From Ahaetulla prasina (lineage: Eukaryota > Chordata > Lepidosauria > Squamata > Colubridae), in NCBI RefSeq assembly GCF_028640845.1, contig NC_080539.1, positions 180,867,459 through 180,931,458 on the forward strand: a stretch of 64,000 nucleotides of DNA, written 5' to 3'. The position numbers and the translations under genes are program-made. The notes beneath the pieces are model-generated. The model saw nothing but the letters and a program-made list of their open reading frames with translations, did no database searches and was not told where the DNA came from. This document shows positions 1-9,240 of the stretch, in pieces (position 1 is the first letter of the stretch; the number at the start of each line of letters is the position of its first letter).

Positions 1-112
1 AGAGCTGGAAGGCTGGAACAATGAGTTTGGCAGCGATCTAAGGAAACATTTTCCAGCTCTTCAAGATTGATTTTAAGAGTGCCGAGAAGCCGACAGCAAA
101 AGTAGTGGCAAC

Positions 113-151
<39 letters not shown>

Positions 152-412
152 CACGCCCCTCCACGGTCCTCCTCTCCCAGGTGACAGCCAGGGCTTCGCC
201 GCTGCCTCTTCTCAGAGGGGCAGTCTCTGCCTTCAAGTCCTTGTGGAGGGACACACACGGGGGGACACACACACACGGGGGGACACACACACGCACATAC
301 ACACACACTTGCCACCGCTACTTTTGCTGTCAGCTTCTTGGCACTCTTAAAGTCGATCTTGAAGAGCTGGAAGACGTTTCCTTAGATTGCCGCCAAACTC
401 ATTGTTGGGAGT
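1..412. repeat. Inverted-repeat unit 1 around CA/GT microsatellites
   Basis: Arms at about 17-112 and 309-408 are imperfect reverse complements of each other. Both contain the track AAGGAAAC followed by the CAGCTCTTCAAGAT and ACAGCAAAAGTAG words, or their complements. The centre holds a GT run (115-146), a G/C-rich core (about 160-255) and CA-rich arrays (250-308). Short ORFs here are Cys/Val or Thr/His strings from the dinucleotides and are not genes. I do not recognise the family. It may be a foldback element or a locally rearranged satellite. Confidence 0.65.
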
Positions 413-439
413 GTCAGGCTAGCCCCTGAATATACAAGA

Positions 440-800
440 AGTCTTGGGCAAAGGCGATTTAAGGAAACATCTTCAAGCTCAACTTCAAGAGCGCTGAGAA
501 GCTAACAGCAAAAGTAGCGGCAGCTGGAGTGATGGACGTGTATGTGTGTGTCCCTCTGCAAGGACTTGGAGGCCCTCTGAGGAAAAGAGGAGGCGAAACC
601 CTGGCTGTCAGTTGGGAGAGAAGGACCGCAGAGGGACACACACATACATGCCCCTGTTGCCGCTACTTTTGCTATTGGCTTCTTGGCACTCTTAAAGTCA
701 ATCTTGAATAGCTGGAAGACATTTCCTTAAATTGCTGCCAAACTCATTGTTGAGAGCATCAGGCTAGCCCCTGAACATACGAGAAGTCTTGGGCAAGGTC
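440..800. repeat. Inverted-repeat unit 2, diverged copy of unit 1
   Basis: Arms at about 450-520 and 655-760 match the arms of unit 1 in the same order and orientation. The central core (545-645) is the reverse complement of the unit 1 core, so the centre has been flipped relative to the arms. The 3' flank (CAGGCTAGCCCCTGAA, about 768-783) also occurs after unit 1 (about 415-430), which shows that the flank is part of the repeat. Confidence 0.6.
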
Positions 801-864
801 TTCTCCTTCTCGACCTCGTATCACAGAGCAAACACAGACATTCTTTAGAAGCACTTTGCAAGGA

Positions 865-1010
865 CGATAGATGTGTGGTGTGCCCCTCCACGCTCCTCTC
901 CTGGGTGACAGGGCTTGGCCACTGCCTCTTTTCCTCAGAGGTGCGGGGTCTGCCTCCAAGTCCTTGTGGAGGAACACACACACACATGCCCCTGTTGCCC
1001 CCATTTTTCA
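865..1010. repeat. Third partial copy of the inverted-repeat core
   Basis: The stretch from about 875 to 990 matches the G/C-rich core of unit 1 in the same orientation (CCTCCACG..CCTC, GTGACAG, CAAGTCCTTGTGGAGG) and ends in a short CA run and a CCCCTGTTGCC word also seen in unit 2. The outer arms are missing. This makes three core copies within 1 kb. Confidence 0.55.
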
Positions 1011-1098
1011 GTCCGGGCTGCTCGGCAGGCTCACTTTTATTTTGTCAGCCCAAGGGAGGGGAGGTACATAGGAAATTGCCCTGTCTCTGCAGCATCGG

Positions 1099-1262
1099 TC
1101 ATGTGACTGAGTGGGCGTGAGCAACTCGGTGTCACTCACAGCAAGGTGCCGCCCCACTTTGCCGTGAGTGACTTTGAGTTGGCCACGCCCACTCAGTCAC
1201 ATCATCACCATGTCCACCAAACAAGCCACGCCCACAGAACCGGTAGTAAAAAAAATTGGAAC
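1099..1262. repeat. About 100-bp hairpin plus MITE end fragment
   Basis: The arm beginning TGTGACTGAGTGGGCGTG (about 1100-1134) is mirrored by CACGCCCACTCAGTCACA (about 1165-1200), with the inner words AACTC/GAGTT and GTCACTCAC/GTGAGTGAC also paired. Downstream (1223-1262) the text GCCACGCCCACAGAACC and TAAAAAAAATTGGA resembles the 3' end of the hAT MITE at 15534-15855. This is probably a rearranged relative of that family. Confidence 0.55.
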
Positions 1263-2344
1263 CCAGTCCTGGAACAGTCTGCCCCAAAGCCACAGTATTC
1301 CAAAAGGTACACAGGCACTCACATCAAGAAAAAAAGATGGCTCATTTCTTAAACTGAAACATTATTTAATCAAACAAGTCCACAACCAATGCGTACTATG
1401 AAAGTGCCTATGTTTCTACATCAGTGCCTATAAACTGGGTAAGAACTGTATGTTTTTAATCGGATGATGGTCAAAGTAGGCAATGAATTAGATTATTTGT
1501 ACAAGAACACACAGGATTAAATCATCCTTGAAAAAAAGTTTGTGAACTCAGAGAATACTTTATGGACCCTTAGATGACAGTCCAGGGTATATTTCTGTAC
1601 CAGTTATATTTGAATTGTTGCTGGTATCTATTCTTAGAAAATAAGTAACCAGTCTTCTTTATATATAGTCTGATAATTTCCTATACCTGGAGCTAATGTA
1701 CTTAAAACAACAACAATAAAGTTTGTTAGGAAACTGGCAGGAATTGTTTGTGCAGTGCTGAGAGTCAGAAGGATAGAAGTGGATACAACTGCAAATAAAT
1801 AAATAAAATTGTGGTTAGTTACAGATAGTTACAAATAAATCCTAAAGAAGAATTCGCTCAGAATTTCCTTGAGAATACCTTTATTTATATTAAGAATACA
1901 ATCTGCCAAAATTTTAGGAAAGTCACTCCTCTCCACTCCATTGCAGAGATGAGAACAGGGATCACTGCCTAATAACTGTTTTTCTCATGCCTATACTTCA
2001 GACTTCCCACTAAAATGCAAATCTAAGTTTCACAAAACCCATTTCATACCTACTTTCTCTTTTCCTTTGTATAAGTACAAAGTACTTCCTAATTTGTGAG
2101 TAGAATACAATAGTTAAAACTAAATATTCCTTTTTTAAAAAGCCATTTGAAAAGAAAACAAAACTGTACTTTACGCTTTCAGTAACAGGGCCTGCATCTC
2201 TCAACATAAACTCTTTCAGGATTTTCCCCTCCACACAGCCTTTTTTCCCCTTGGGTTTCCCTATATCTAAAATATGATATTGAAGAAATGTCAGATTTAG
2301 AAAAAAAAAGTATCTATCAAGTTAGAGATGATATCAAAAGTACG
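1263..2344. other. Unique AT-rich sequence
   Basis: No coding, RNA or repeat signal is recognised apart from short A-rich runs. The small ORFs lack similarity to anything I know. Confidence 0.5.
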
Positions 2345-2835
2345 CATAACATAACATAACATCAGAGTTGGAAGGGACCTTGGAGGCCTTCTAGTCCAAC
2401 CCCCTGCCCAGGCAGGAAACCCTACACCATCTCAGTCAGATGGTTATCCAACATTTTCTTAAAAATTTCCAGTGTTGGAACATTCACAACTTCTGAAGGC
2501 AAGTCGTTCCACTTATTAATTGTTTTAACTGTCAGGAAATTTCTCCTTAGTTCTAAGTTGCTTCTTTCTTTGATCAGTTTCCACCCATTGCTTCTTGTTC
2601 TACCCTCAGGTGCTTTGGAGAACAGCCCGACTCCCTCTTCTTTGTGGCAACCCCTGAGATATTGGAACACAGCTATCATGTCTCCCCTAGTCCTTCTTTT
2701 TGTTAAACTAGACATACCCAGTTCCTGCAACCGTTCTTCATATGTTTTATCCTCCAGTCCCCTAATCATCTTTGTTGCTCTTCTCTGCACTCTTTCTAGA
2801 GTCTCAACATCTTTTTTACATCGTGGCTTAGACTT
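2345..2835 (-). mobile_element. CR1 LINE 3' end (minus strand)
   Basis: On the minus strand the translation at 2422-2790 is the C-terminus of a CR1 second ORF. It contains LELRRNFLTVKTINKWNDLP and EVVNVPTLEIFKKMLDNHL, close to the family's usual RNFF..R....WN.LP..VV..PS...FK..LD ending. A 3' UTR follows (CCAACCCCCTGCCCAGGCAG region, written here as its complement), and the 3' tail is a CATAA-type pentamer array at 2345-2362. The copy is heavily 5' truncated, as CR1 copies usually are, and no RT core is left. Confidence 0.85.
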
Positions 2836-3464
2836 AGACTAAGTAGTAGACTTAGAACTGATGGGATGAGAATGAGTTATAGAAGGAAATTTCACTGGTT
2901 CTACAAAAAAACTTGGCTGAGCCTTTAAAATTTAGAAAGGAAATATAAATGACAAACCTGGAGAATTTTTCTACTGGATTTATAAAAGAAGCTTGTTAAA
3001 ACCTTGAAGATCTTAATATAATGGGACAAAAAAGAAATGAAGAAGAATCAAATACTTTGACAATATTGGAATTAAAGATTAAGAGTGTTAGAAGTAAAAG
3101 GAAGAAGTATAAATTTGGTGTATGTGATCAACGTTAAAAAGTCCTGCTGACACCAGGACTGAAAAAACGTTTTATGGATTTGTTTATAGATAAGAGATGG
3201 GACGGAGATAAATATTTGTAACTTTAGAGAAAGTGAAGATTACTACATTTGTTCATATTTGTTGAGATAAATGTTTGAAGTAACTTCTTTATATATTTCT
3301 TTTCTCTTGCTTCTCTTTTTCTTTTTCCTTGAACTTTTAACTTCTATTTTCTTTTCTTTCTGTAAGTTTAGTTTGCATTAAATTTTATATTATATTCAAA
3401 ATTCTTAATACAATTACGCATAGATAGATAGTAATTGTGTTTACTTCCTTGATCAAGGAAAGAA
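2836..3464. other. Unique AT-rich sequence
   Basis: I see no gene, and no repeat I can name, in this stretch. It is A/T rich, with purine-rich runs around 3000-3120 and pyrimidine-rich runs around 3290-3360. Confidence 0.45.
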
Positions 3465-3692
3465 GTAACTTAGAACTAAGGAGAAATTTCCTGACAGTTA
3501 GAACAATTCATAAGTGGAATGACTTGCCTGCAGAAGTTGTGAATGCTCCAACACTGGAAATTTTTAAGAAAATGTTGGATAACCATCTGTCTGAGATGGT
3601 GTAGGGTTTTCCTGCAGGGTTTTCCTGCAGGGGGTTGGACTAGAAGGCCTCCAAGGTCCCTTCCAACTCTGTTGTTATTATTATTATTACTT
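3465..3692 (+). mobile_element. CR1 LINE 3' end (plus strand)
   Basis: The plus strand reads LRRNFLTVRTIHKWNDLP and then EVVNAPTLEIFKKMLDNHL, followed by the CR1 3' UTR (GGGGGTTGGACTAGAAGG) and a TTA-type tail at about 3673-3690. An internal 14-bp duplication of AGGGTTTTCCTGC sits at 3604-3631. It faces the opposite way to the copy at 2345-2835. Confidence 0.8.
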
Positions 3693-3707
3693 CTTCTTGC
3701 CTAACCT

Positions 3708-3910
3708 CCAGGTACCCCGATTATGATTTATATTGATATATTGACCATCAATTGTGCTGTAAATGTTGTACCTTGATGAACGTATCTTTTCTTTTATGTA
3801 CACTGAGAGCATATGCACCAAGACAAATTCCTTGTGTGTCCAATCACACTTGGCCAATAAAATTCTATTCTATTCTATTCTATTCTATTCTATTCTATTC
3901 TATTCTACCA
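3708..3910 (+). mobile_element. Rex1-like LINE 3' UTR with ATTCT tail
   Basis: The stretch matches, in the opposite orientation, the 3' ends at 16116-16609 and 21017-22365: TTGATATATTGACCATCAA, then CACTGAGAGCATATGCACC, then TCCAATCACACTTGGCCAAT, then a run of TATTC pentamers (about 3866-3906). Only the 3' UTR is present. The family assignment comes from the C-terminal ORF of the longer copy at 16353-16547. Confidence 0.75.
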
Positions 3911-5669
3911 TCTGACTTACTTCTGAACCCTCTTTTTTATATCTGCATAAAAACTCTTAAACTTATTGCTAACAGGAAAGCAATGTAGACTAGCAAATAG
4001 TTTTGATTATTTGTGATAGAAATGTTTTAAGGAGGGTATTGTCTTGCCAGCAACTCGTTGATAACATGAAATGGATTACAATCCCAGATATCTCTTTACA
4101 TTGATTTACTTCTAAGTAGATGGGTAAATAATTGGGCTAAGTATTAGAATGCACAGAAAGAGTGAACACTAGGTGTCAGTGTAAGAAATGAGGGTGGGGG
4201 GAAAACCTGTTGCTTCCAATCAGGTGGATAAGCTAAAAAACCAGAACCAGCTGTGACCACATTTACTTGTAACTGCATAATACTGTTAACAAGCCAACCT
4301 TCCTTAGAAAACTGATTCCCAAACCATCAGGTTCACTTGAAATCAGATAAGTATTAGAAGCCGCAATGATTTCTCTCTATTAAATGCCACTGAAGTGGTT
4401 GTTAAAATAAAGCAAAATACCTTATAATGTTAGGCATTAATTTATTCCATCAATACTTGTCAAGGATGTTTTCAGATGGCAGTTGACCATACCAACTGTA
4501 ACTCTATAAAAGTTCCTTAATAACTGGCATAGGATTTGAGCATTACAGTTGGTAATTTGGAAAGTGTAATGGCTATTGATCAGATTAATTTATTTGGACT
4601 GACGCAGAACTGGTACGGGCATATGTGGTTGGAATATGCTTGACTATGCAAAACCGTCCAGCTGGAATTATCATTTATTGAAAAAAACAGAAATTTTGAT
4701 GTTACTTTAAATGTAACTGATTTCTTAGCCCAAGGATTGCAGTCTGGCAGAAGTTTAGCTTAGACTAAAATTGGCAAGTTTTTAAAAATAGTTGCTTTAT
4801 GCAGAATTGCTACTAAATCAATATTAGTATCCAACTCTTTATTTCACAGCCATCATCACTTATTCACATACACACCTTCTCCTGTAGTTGCTGTCATGTT
4901 AGCTACAACTTAGCTGAATTTTTTAAAAATGTCATTTTTATTTTGTAGGGTAAAACATAAATTTAAAGCAATACATAAAAATAAGTAACACTTTGAATTT
5001 TAAACATTCAGTGATGACCTTTAGATTCAAGAGATGAAAGAATGTTGTTGCTTTGGTTGAGAAAATCCAAGAAACTTGTGACTGAATTTTAAAACAATCC
5101 ATAACTTCTAAATTTTATTTTTACTATGATGTTTACACGTCAACTTTTGGGTTCAACAGTTTTATTCTCCTAAAGTATTTTTGTTCTCCTACACAGGTCA
5201 GGGTTGAGCACTTGGCATCCCATAACCCCCTTCTCCACCAGAACCACCAAGATAATTTTTCGTATTTACCAGCAAAACAAATGCACAGTTTCTGCAAAGC
5301 ATAATGCACCTGTTTTATCCCATTAAACTATTCTCAGGCCAGCCAATTTCAATTCTTTGATGAGAATTTGGATGCAACTTTATCACAGCATCACGGAGTC
5401 CTTAAAGATGCATGGGTGGATGGACAGATAGATATGATCCAATAAGCAGTTTTCAAGCTCATAATCATAATTTGTTTTAAAAAGTCACAATTAAATTTGA
5501 GGGAAAAGATCCCACAAGAGGGATGTCTTGCACACACAAAGCATGCATATAAAGCTGATTTTGCTTGTATCCAAACAAAATGTCAGGATTCTTCCCTGCA
5601 TTAACTGGACAAAAGAAGAGCAAAGCCAGTGTTTTCTATAGCTGTCGCTATGAAATGCAAACCCTGATC
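3911..5669. other. Unique AT-rich sequence
   Basis: No coding or repeat feature is recognised in this 1.76-kb stretch. Confidence 0.45.
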
Positions 5670-5671
5670 TA

Positions 5672-6284
5672 CCATATTTTTTGGATTATAAGATGCTCCG
5701 GAGTATAAGACATATCTTAGTTTTTGGGAAGTAAAATAAGAAAAAAAATTCTGCCTCTGCAACAAGGAGACAGTTTGGAGCCTGGGCGTGGCTTAGCTCT
5801 GCAGCTCTATGCTGAGCTCTAAACTAGTCTGCTTCTCAAAACTGACTGAAACTCCTCTCCTCTGCTTGTGTTTTGCTTGTATTTATTATCACGTTGGAAA
5901 ACCTGCTTTTGGTATTGTATATTTACATCATGTGTTATATTATATATAAAGAAAAGCTATTGAATCCTGTGAATCAGTTACTTGTGTGTGCTTTCCGAAT
6001 GTGATTGCTGCTGCAAACTCTGACACGTCCTTGCAGCAAATAGTGAACAGCCAGGTCAGCTTCAGCACATTATTGCAGCCTGATTCAGCAAGAGCAGCTG
6101 ATTAGAGGGTAGATCGGCCTCCAGGAATACCCCCAATCAGCTGTTTCAGACTGCAGGGATTGCCACAGACCATCGCCACCTCCATGCCTCATTTTTTTAG
6201 CAACATTCAGTATATAAGACGCACCCAAATTTTCACCCTCTTTTTTGGGGGGGGAGAATGTGTCTTATACTCTGAAAAATACGG
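5672..6284. mobile_element. 613-bp TA-flanked MITE
   Basis: The element begins CCATATTTTTTGGATTATAAG and ends CTTATACTCTGAAAAATACGG, imperfect terminal inverted repeats. TA sits on both sides (5670-5671 and 6285-6286). A second inner copy of the end motif lies near 6210-6232 (TATATAAGACGCACCC). The TA duplication is what Tc1/mariner-type or similar cut-and-paste elements leave. No transposase is present, so it is non-autonomous. Confidence 0.7.
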
Positions 6285-6429
6285 TATGTATAATAAACTT
6301 GCAACAAGAAAATAAGAGTAGCTGTCTCAAAAATAAAACCCAGAATTTATTTTTATTAGATTTGTTTTATTAGAAAACTAAGAAATTCAATTGTCAGTCT
6401 GTTTCAAAATCTCAGTTCTCTGGAGCTCA

Positions 6430-6830
6430 TATTGGGGACACAGAGGAAAGATGAGGATGGGAGTATCCAATTTACAAAGTTTCCTCATGCAATCTGGAAT
6501 CAGAGGTAATATCTATCTATCAAACATTTAGCTTATCAAACAATTTTGAAATTATTAATTTTGGAGATAGAAAGGAATGAGGATCTCCTGGGAATATTAA
6601 AAACTAAATTTGATAAAAAAAATAAGATATCTGATCCTACATATACTAACAGCAGCAAAATTGCATTCGCGCAATATTGGAAGGAACATAACTTACCACC
6701 AGAGGGATTCATTATCCTGAAAATATTTGAATGTGCCGAAATGAATAAACTAACCTTAGAATTAAAAGAAAAAGCTGATTCGGAATATTATGCAGTTTGG
6801 GAAAAATGGTATAAGTAGATAGACAACAGA
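6430..6830 (+). pseudogene. L1 LINE ORF2 C-terminal remnant
   Basis: The frame at 6546-6818 ends in a typical L1 C-terminal block: AFAQYWKEHNLPPEGFIIL, then ECAEMNKLTLELK, then YAVWEKWYK and a stop. This compares with the family's A..YWK...LP....W..K..E.AEM.KLT....... pattern. The part upstream of 6546 is too diverged to trace. There is no clear poly(A) tail, and a GT microsatellite follows at 6901-6922. A second L1 end of the same type is at 58853-59371. Confidence 0.65.
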
Positions 6831-6968
6831 AACAAAAATAGGTAATATTCAAAAGGACATTGAAGATGTGTGTATATATAAAACCTCAGAAAACAAATAT
6901 ATGTGTGTGTGTGTGTGTGTGTAGGTCTTTGGTTATTCGGGTTTTCTCCTGCGTAAAATTGGAAGTGT

Positions 6969-7010
6969 CTTGGCGACGTTTTGACAAAGTCTCAATCGTC
7001 ATCTTCAGGC
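6969..7010 (-). ncRNA. Possible decayed hammerhead-ribozyme core
   Basis: On the minus strand, CTGAAGA (7002-7008) is followed by a TGAC...GTCA stem and then AAAACGTC. This resembles the CUGANGA - stem II - GAAA order of hammerhead ribozymes known from Penelope-like terminal repeats. The G of GAAA is A here, so activity is unlikely. The assignment is inferred from a short motif only. Confidence 0.3.
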
Positions 7011-7361
7011 TTCAGCTTCGTGCTTCTGGGAGCAATGTGTGATTGCAGCTGTTTCTTCCTTTTTAACTGCTAGTAGGGGTTTGAACTGATTGGGTGGGAG
7101 CTTGGCTGTGCTCTGATTGGATGGGGGTTTTTTTGTGCTCTGATTGGATGGGGATGTGTCCTGTTTGGGTGGGGGCTTGGTTATGTTCAGATTAGTCTGA
7201 GTTGCAGGGGGATTTGAGCTGGTGAGCTGCATTGCTGTTGTTTGGCTTCGTGGTCGTGGTCGTGCTACATCTTCATAGTGGATGTCAGTCTGCTGCATGT
7301 ATGGATTGGAGGGGTTTGAAATGGCTAATGTTGCAGCTGCGGTCTGGCTTCTGGTCCTTGG

Positions 7362-8201
7362 TCATGCTTCATGATCAGTGTGGGTTTGGGTCTGCTTTCT
7401 GGGTGGATGTGTGGTGGTGACATCCTGTGTGGACCTCGTGAGTGTGGGTCTGGTGTCATTCCTCGTGTTAGGGACTCGTTTGTCAATAAGGGCGGGTTTC
7501 CAAATGGCTGGTAGGCGGGAGGTATCATCTCGTTTGTTCATGCTGTGTGGGTGTTTTTCTATCTCGATGGCTTGTCTGATTATTCTGTTGTTAAAGTGTT
7601 CAGTTTTGGCGATAGTTCTGGTCTTTTTAAAGTCAATATCGTGTCCTGTGGCTTTAAGGTGTTGGATCAGGGAAGAAGTTGGTTCTTCTTTTTTGACTGA
7701 ATTCTTGTGTTCTTCAATGCATGCACTTATTCTTTTGTTGGTTTGTCCAATGTATGTGGTGGGGCAGGCGGTGCATGGGATTTCATATACTCCTTGATTT
7801 TCTAACTCAATTTTGTCTTTGGGGTTTCTTAGGATGGTGGATATTTTTCGGTTTGTGCAGAATGCTGTCTTGATGTTATGTTTGTGGAGGATCTTGCTGA
7901 TTCTGTCTGTGGTGCCTTTTATATATGGGAGGAGGGCTGTGCCGTTTTCTTGTTCTCTGTCTTGGATTTTAGTGGGAGGTTCTTTTTGGATTAGTTTGGT
8001 AATCTTATTTCTCTGGAATCCATTGGATGTTAGTACGTTAGTGAGAGTGTGTAGTTCGGTTTTTAGGTGTTGTTCGTCAGCTAAGCGTTTTGTTCTGGAG
8101 ATGAGTGTCTTGGCTATGGAGTTGATCTGTGCTGGGTGGTGGTATGAGAGTGCGTGCAGATAGCGGTTTGTGTGTGTTTTCTTCTGGTAGATGGTGTGTC
8201 C
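7362..8201 (-). pseudogene. Penelope-like GIY-YIG endonuclease domain
   Basis: The open frame (stop side 7362, extending to 8246) has its element-derived part from residue 16 onward. GHTIYQKKTHTNRYL is the thumb-side end of the Penelope RT. The block GVYEIPCTACPTTYIGQT (residues 152-169) is the degenerate GIY..YIG catalytic core with the Penelope-type CxxC (Cys158, Cys161), followed by R.....EH (residues 172-180) and an EIEKHP block (about 228-233). In this family the domain nicks DNA for target-primed reverse transcription. The first 15 residues come from the inverted neighbour. The RT is missing from this strand, so the copy is dead. Confidence 0.8.
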
Positions 8202-8768
8202 TACAGCCCTATGCAGAATCCATCGCCTCACACGTAAAAAACTCATTCCAGTTCATAGAGATCATAAAGAAACAAAACTTACAGCCCAGCGACCTACTTG
8301 TGAGCTTTGATGTCATATCCCTCTTCACCCAAGTGCCAATCAAAGAAGCCTTGACAGCTATCCAAAACAAATATAACCCCCCCAAGCACATCCTAGATCT
8401 GACCAACCACTGCCTATCCAACACATACTTCATCTATAATGGACAAAAATACAAACAAATAGAAGGAGCACCCATGGGATCACCCCTCTCACCTGTCATT
8501 GCCAACCTCTACATGGAACACTTTGAAACCCAAGCTCTAGAAAAATCTGATCACAAACCCAAACTCTGGCTCAGATACGTAGACGACACCTTCATAATCT
8601 GGCCACACGGGAAAGAAAAACTTGATAACTTCCTCACACACCTCAATAGCCTACACCCCAAAATACAGTTCACCATGGAAACAGAAGTTAACAACCAACT
8701 TCCCTTCCTAGATGTCTTAGTCTACAGGAAACCCAATGGCTCCCTAGGACACACCATCTACCAGAAAA
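8198..8768 (+). pseudogene. Penelope-like reverse transcriptase segment (inverted)
   Basis: Within the frame 8129-8824 the element-derived part starts near PYAESIASH (residue 27). It shows the RT palm motifs in order: LLVSFDVISLFTQVP with Asp61, QIEGAPMGSPLSPVIANLYM (residues 110-129), RYVDDTFIIW with the YVDD box at 150-153, and PFLDVLVYRK. It breaks off after GHTIYQK (8766), the point where the minus-strand half begins. The N-terminal part of RT is absent. Residues after GHTIYQK come from a SINE. Confidence 0.85.
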
Positions 8769-8962
8769 ATAGGGACCACCTCTGGTGGGAAGAAAACAGC
8801 ATTCCGTGTGCCTTTGGCATTTAGTCATGCTGGCCACATGACCATGGAGACGTCTTCAGACAGCACTGGACTGGCTCTTTGGCTTTGAAAAGGAGATGAG
8901 CACTGCCCCCTAGAGTGGGGAAAGACTAGCACATATGTGCAAGAGGAACTTTTACCTTTACC
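8767..8962 (+). mobile_element. SINE 3' portion (tRNA-type snake SINE)
   Basis: The text from ATAGGGACCACCTCTGGTGG through GACGTCTTCAGACAGC and GCCCCCTAGAGTGGGG to TTTACCTTTACCTA follows a SINE consensus common in snake genomes, as I remember it. Only the part 3' of the tRNA head is present, because the Penelope segment abuts it. The family name is not given because I cannot check it. Confidence 0.55.
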
Positions 8963-9029
8963 TAGTAACTTAATGATTAATGCTACTTCCTAATACCCTG
9001 ATTTTTTTTCTTTTTACAACTCTTTAATC

Positions 9030-9240
9030 CCTTTACTCAGGGTGGAGTTGGAGTGGCTGAATGGAACTGAGTATTTACTGGTCAAATGCCCTTCCTGATG
9101 CCTATGTGAAGCTTGTAGCAGATATTTTCACTTTATGTCCTGATAGAGAAACATCTGCCACTGCTTAGGCTTGAACTCTTAACCCTCCAAGTGGGAAGTG
9201 AGTGTCTTCACCTCTAGGCCACCATGCCATTCCTAATGCT
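9030..9240 (-). mobile_element. tRNA-derived SINE (minus strand)
   Basis: Read on the minus strand, the head carries an A-box-like TGGCCTAGAGGTG and a B-box-like GGTTAAGAGTTCAAGCC, spaced as in a tRNA-derived pol III promoter. A body follows with GATGTTTCTCTATC and AAGGGCATTTGACCAG. It is diverged and likely inactive. Confidence 0.6.

Larger units (their letters stand above)
6895..8201 (-). mobile_element. Penelope-like element, 3' segment (endonuclease half)
   Basis: This minus-strand segment runs from an RT-end word (GHTIYQKKTHTNRYLHA) through the linker and GIY-YIG endonuclease to a 3' region at about 6923-7010 and a GT run. At 8201 it meets the oppositely oriented RT segment (8198-8768). 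The two halves together represent one contiguous stretch of a Penelope-like element, sharing about 20 bp at the break. The short proline-rich stretch with repeated PSNQST words (7005-7298, minus) is the usual repetitive C-terminal or 3' region, not a separate gene. Confidence 0.8.

Noticed and set aside
73..429. Cys/Val-rich and Thr/His-rich ORFs
   Set aside because: They are translations of GT/CA microsatellites and of both strands of an inverted repeat; no gene features.
7378..8163. Plus-strand ORFs with many Val/Leu/Phe/Cys residues over 7378-8163
   Set aside because: They are antisense shadows of the Penelope-like endonuclease frame on the minus strand.
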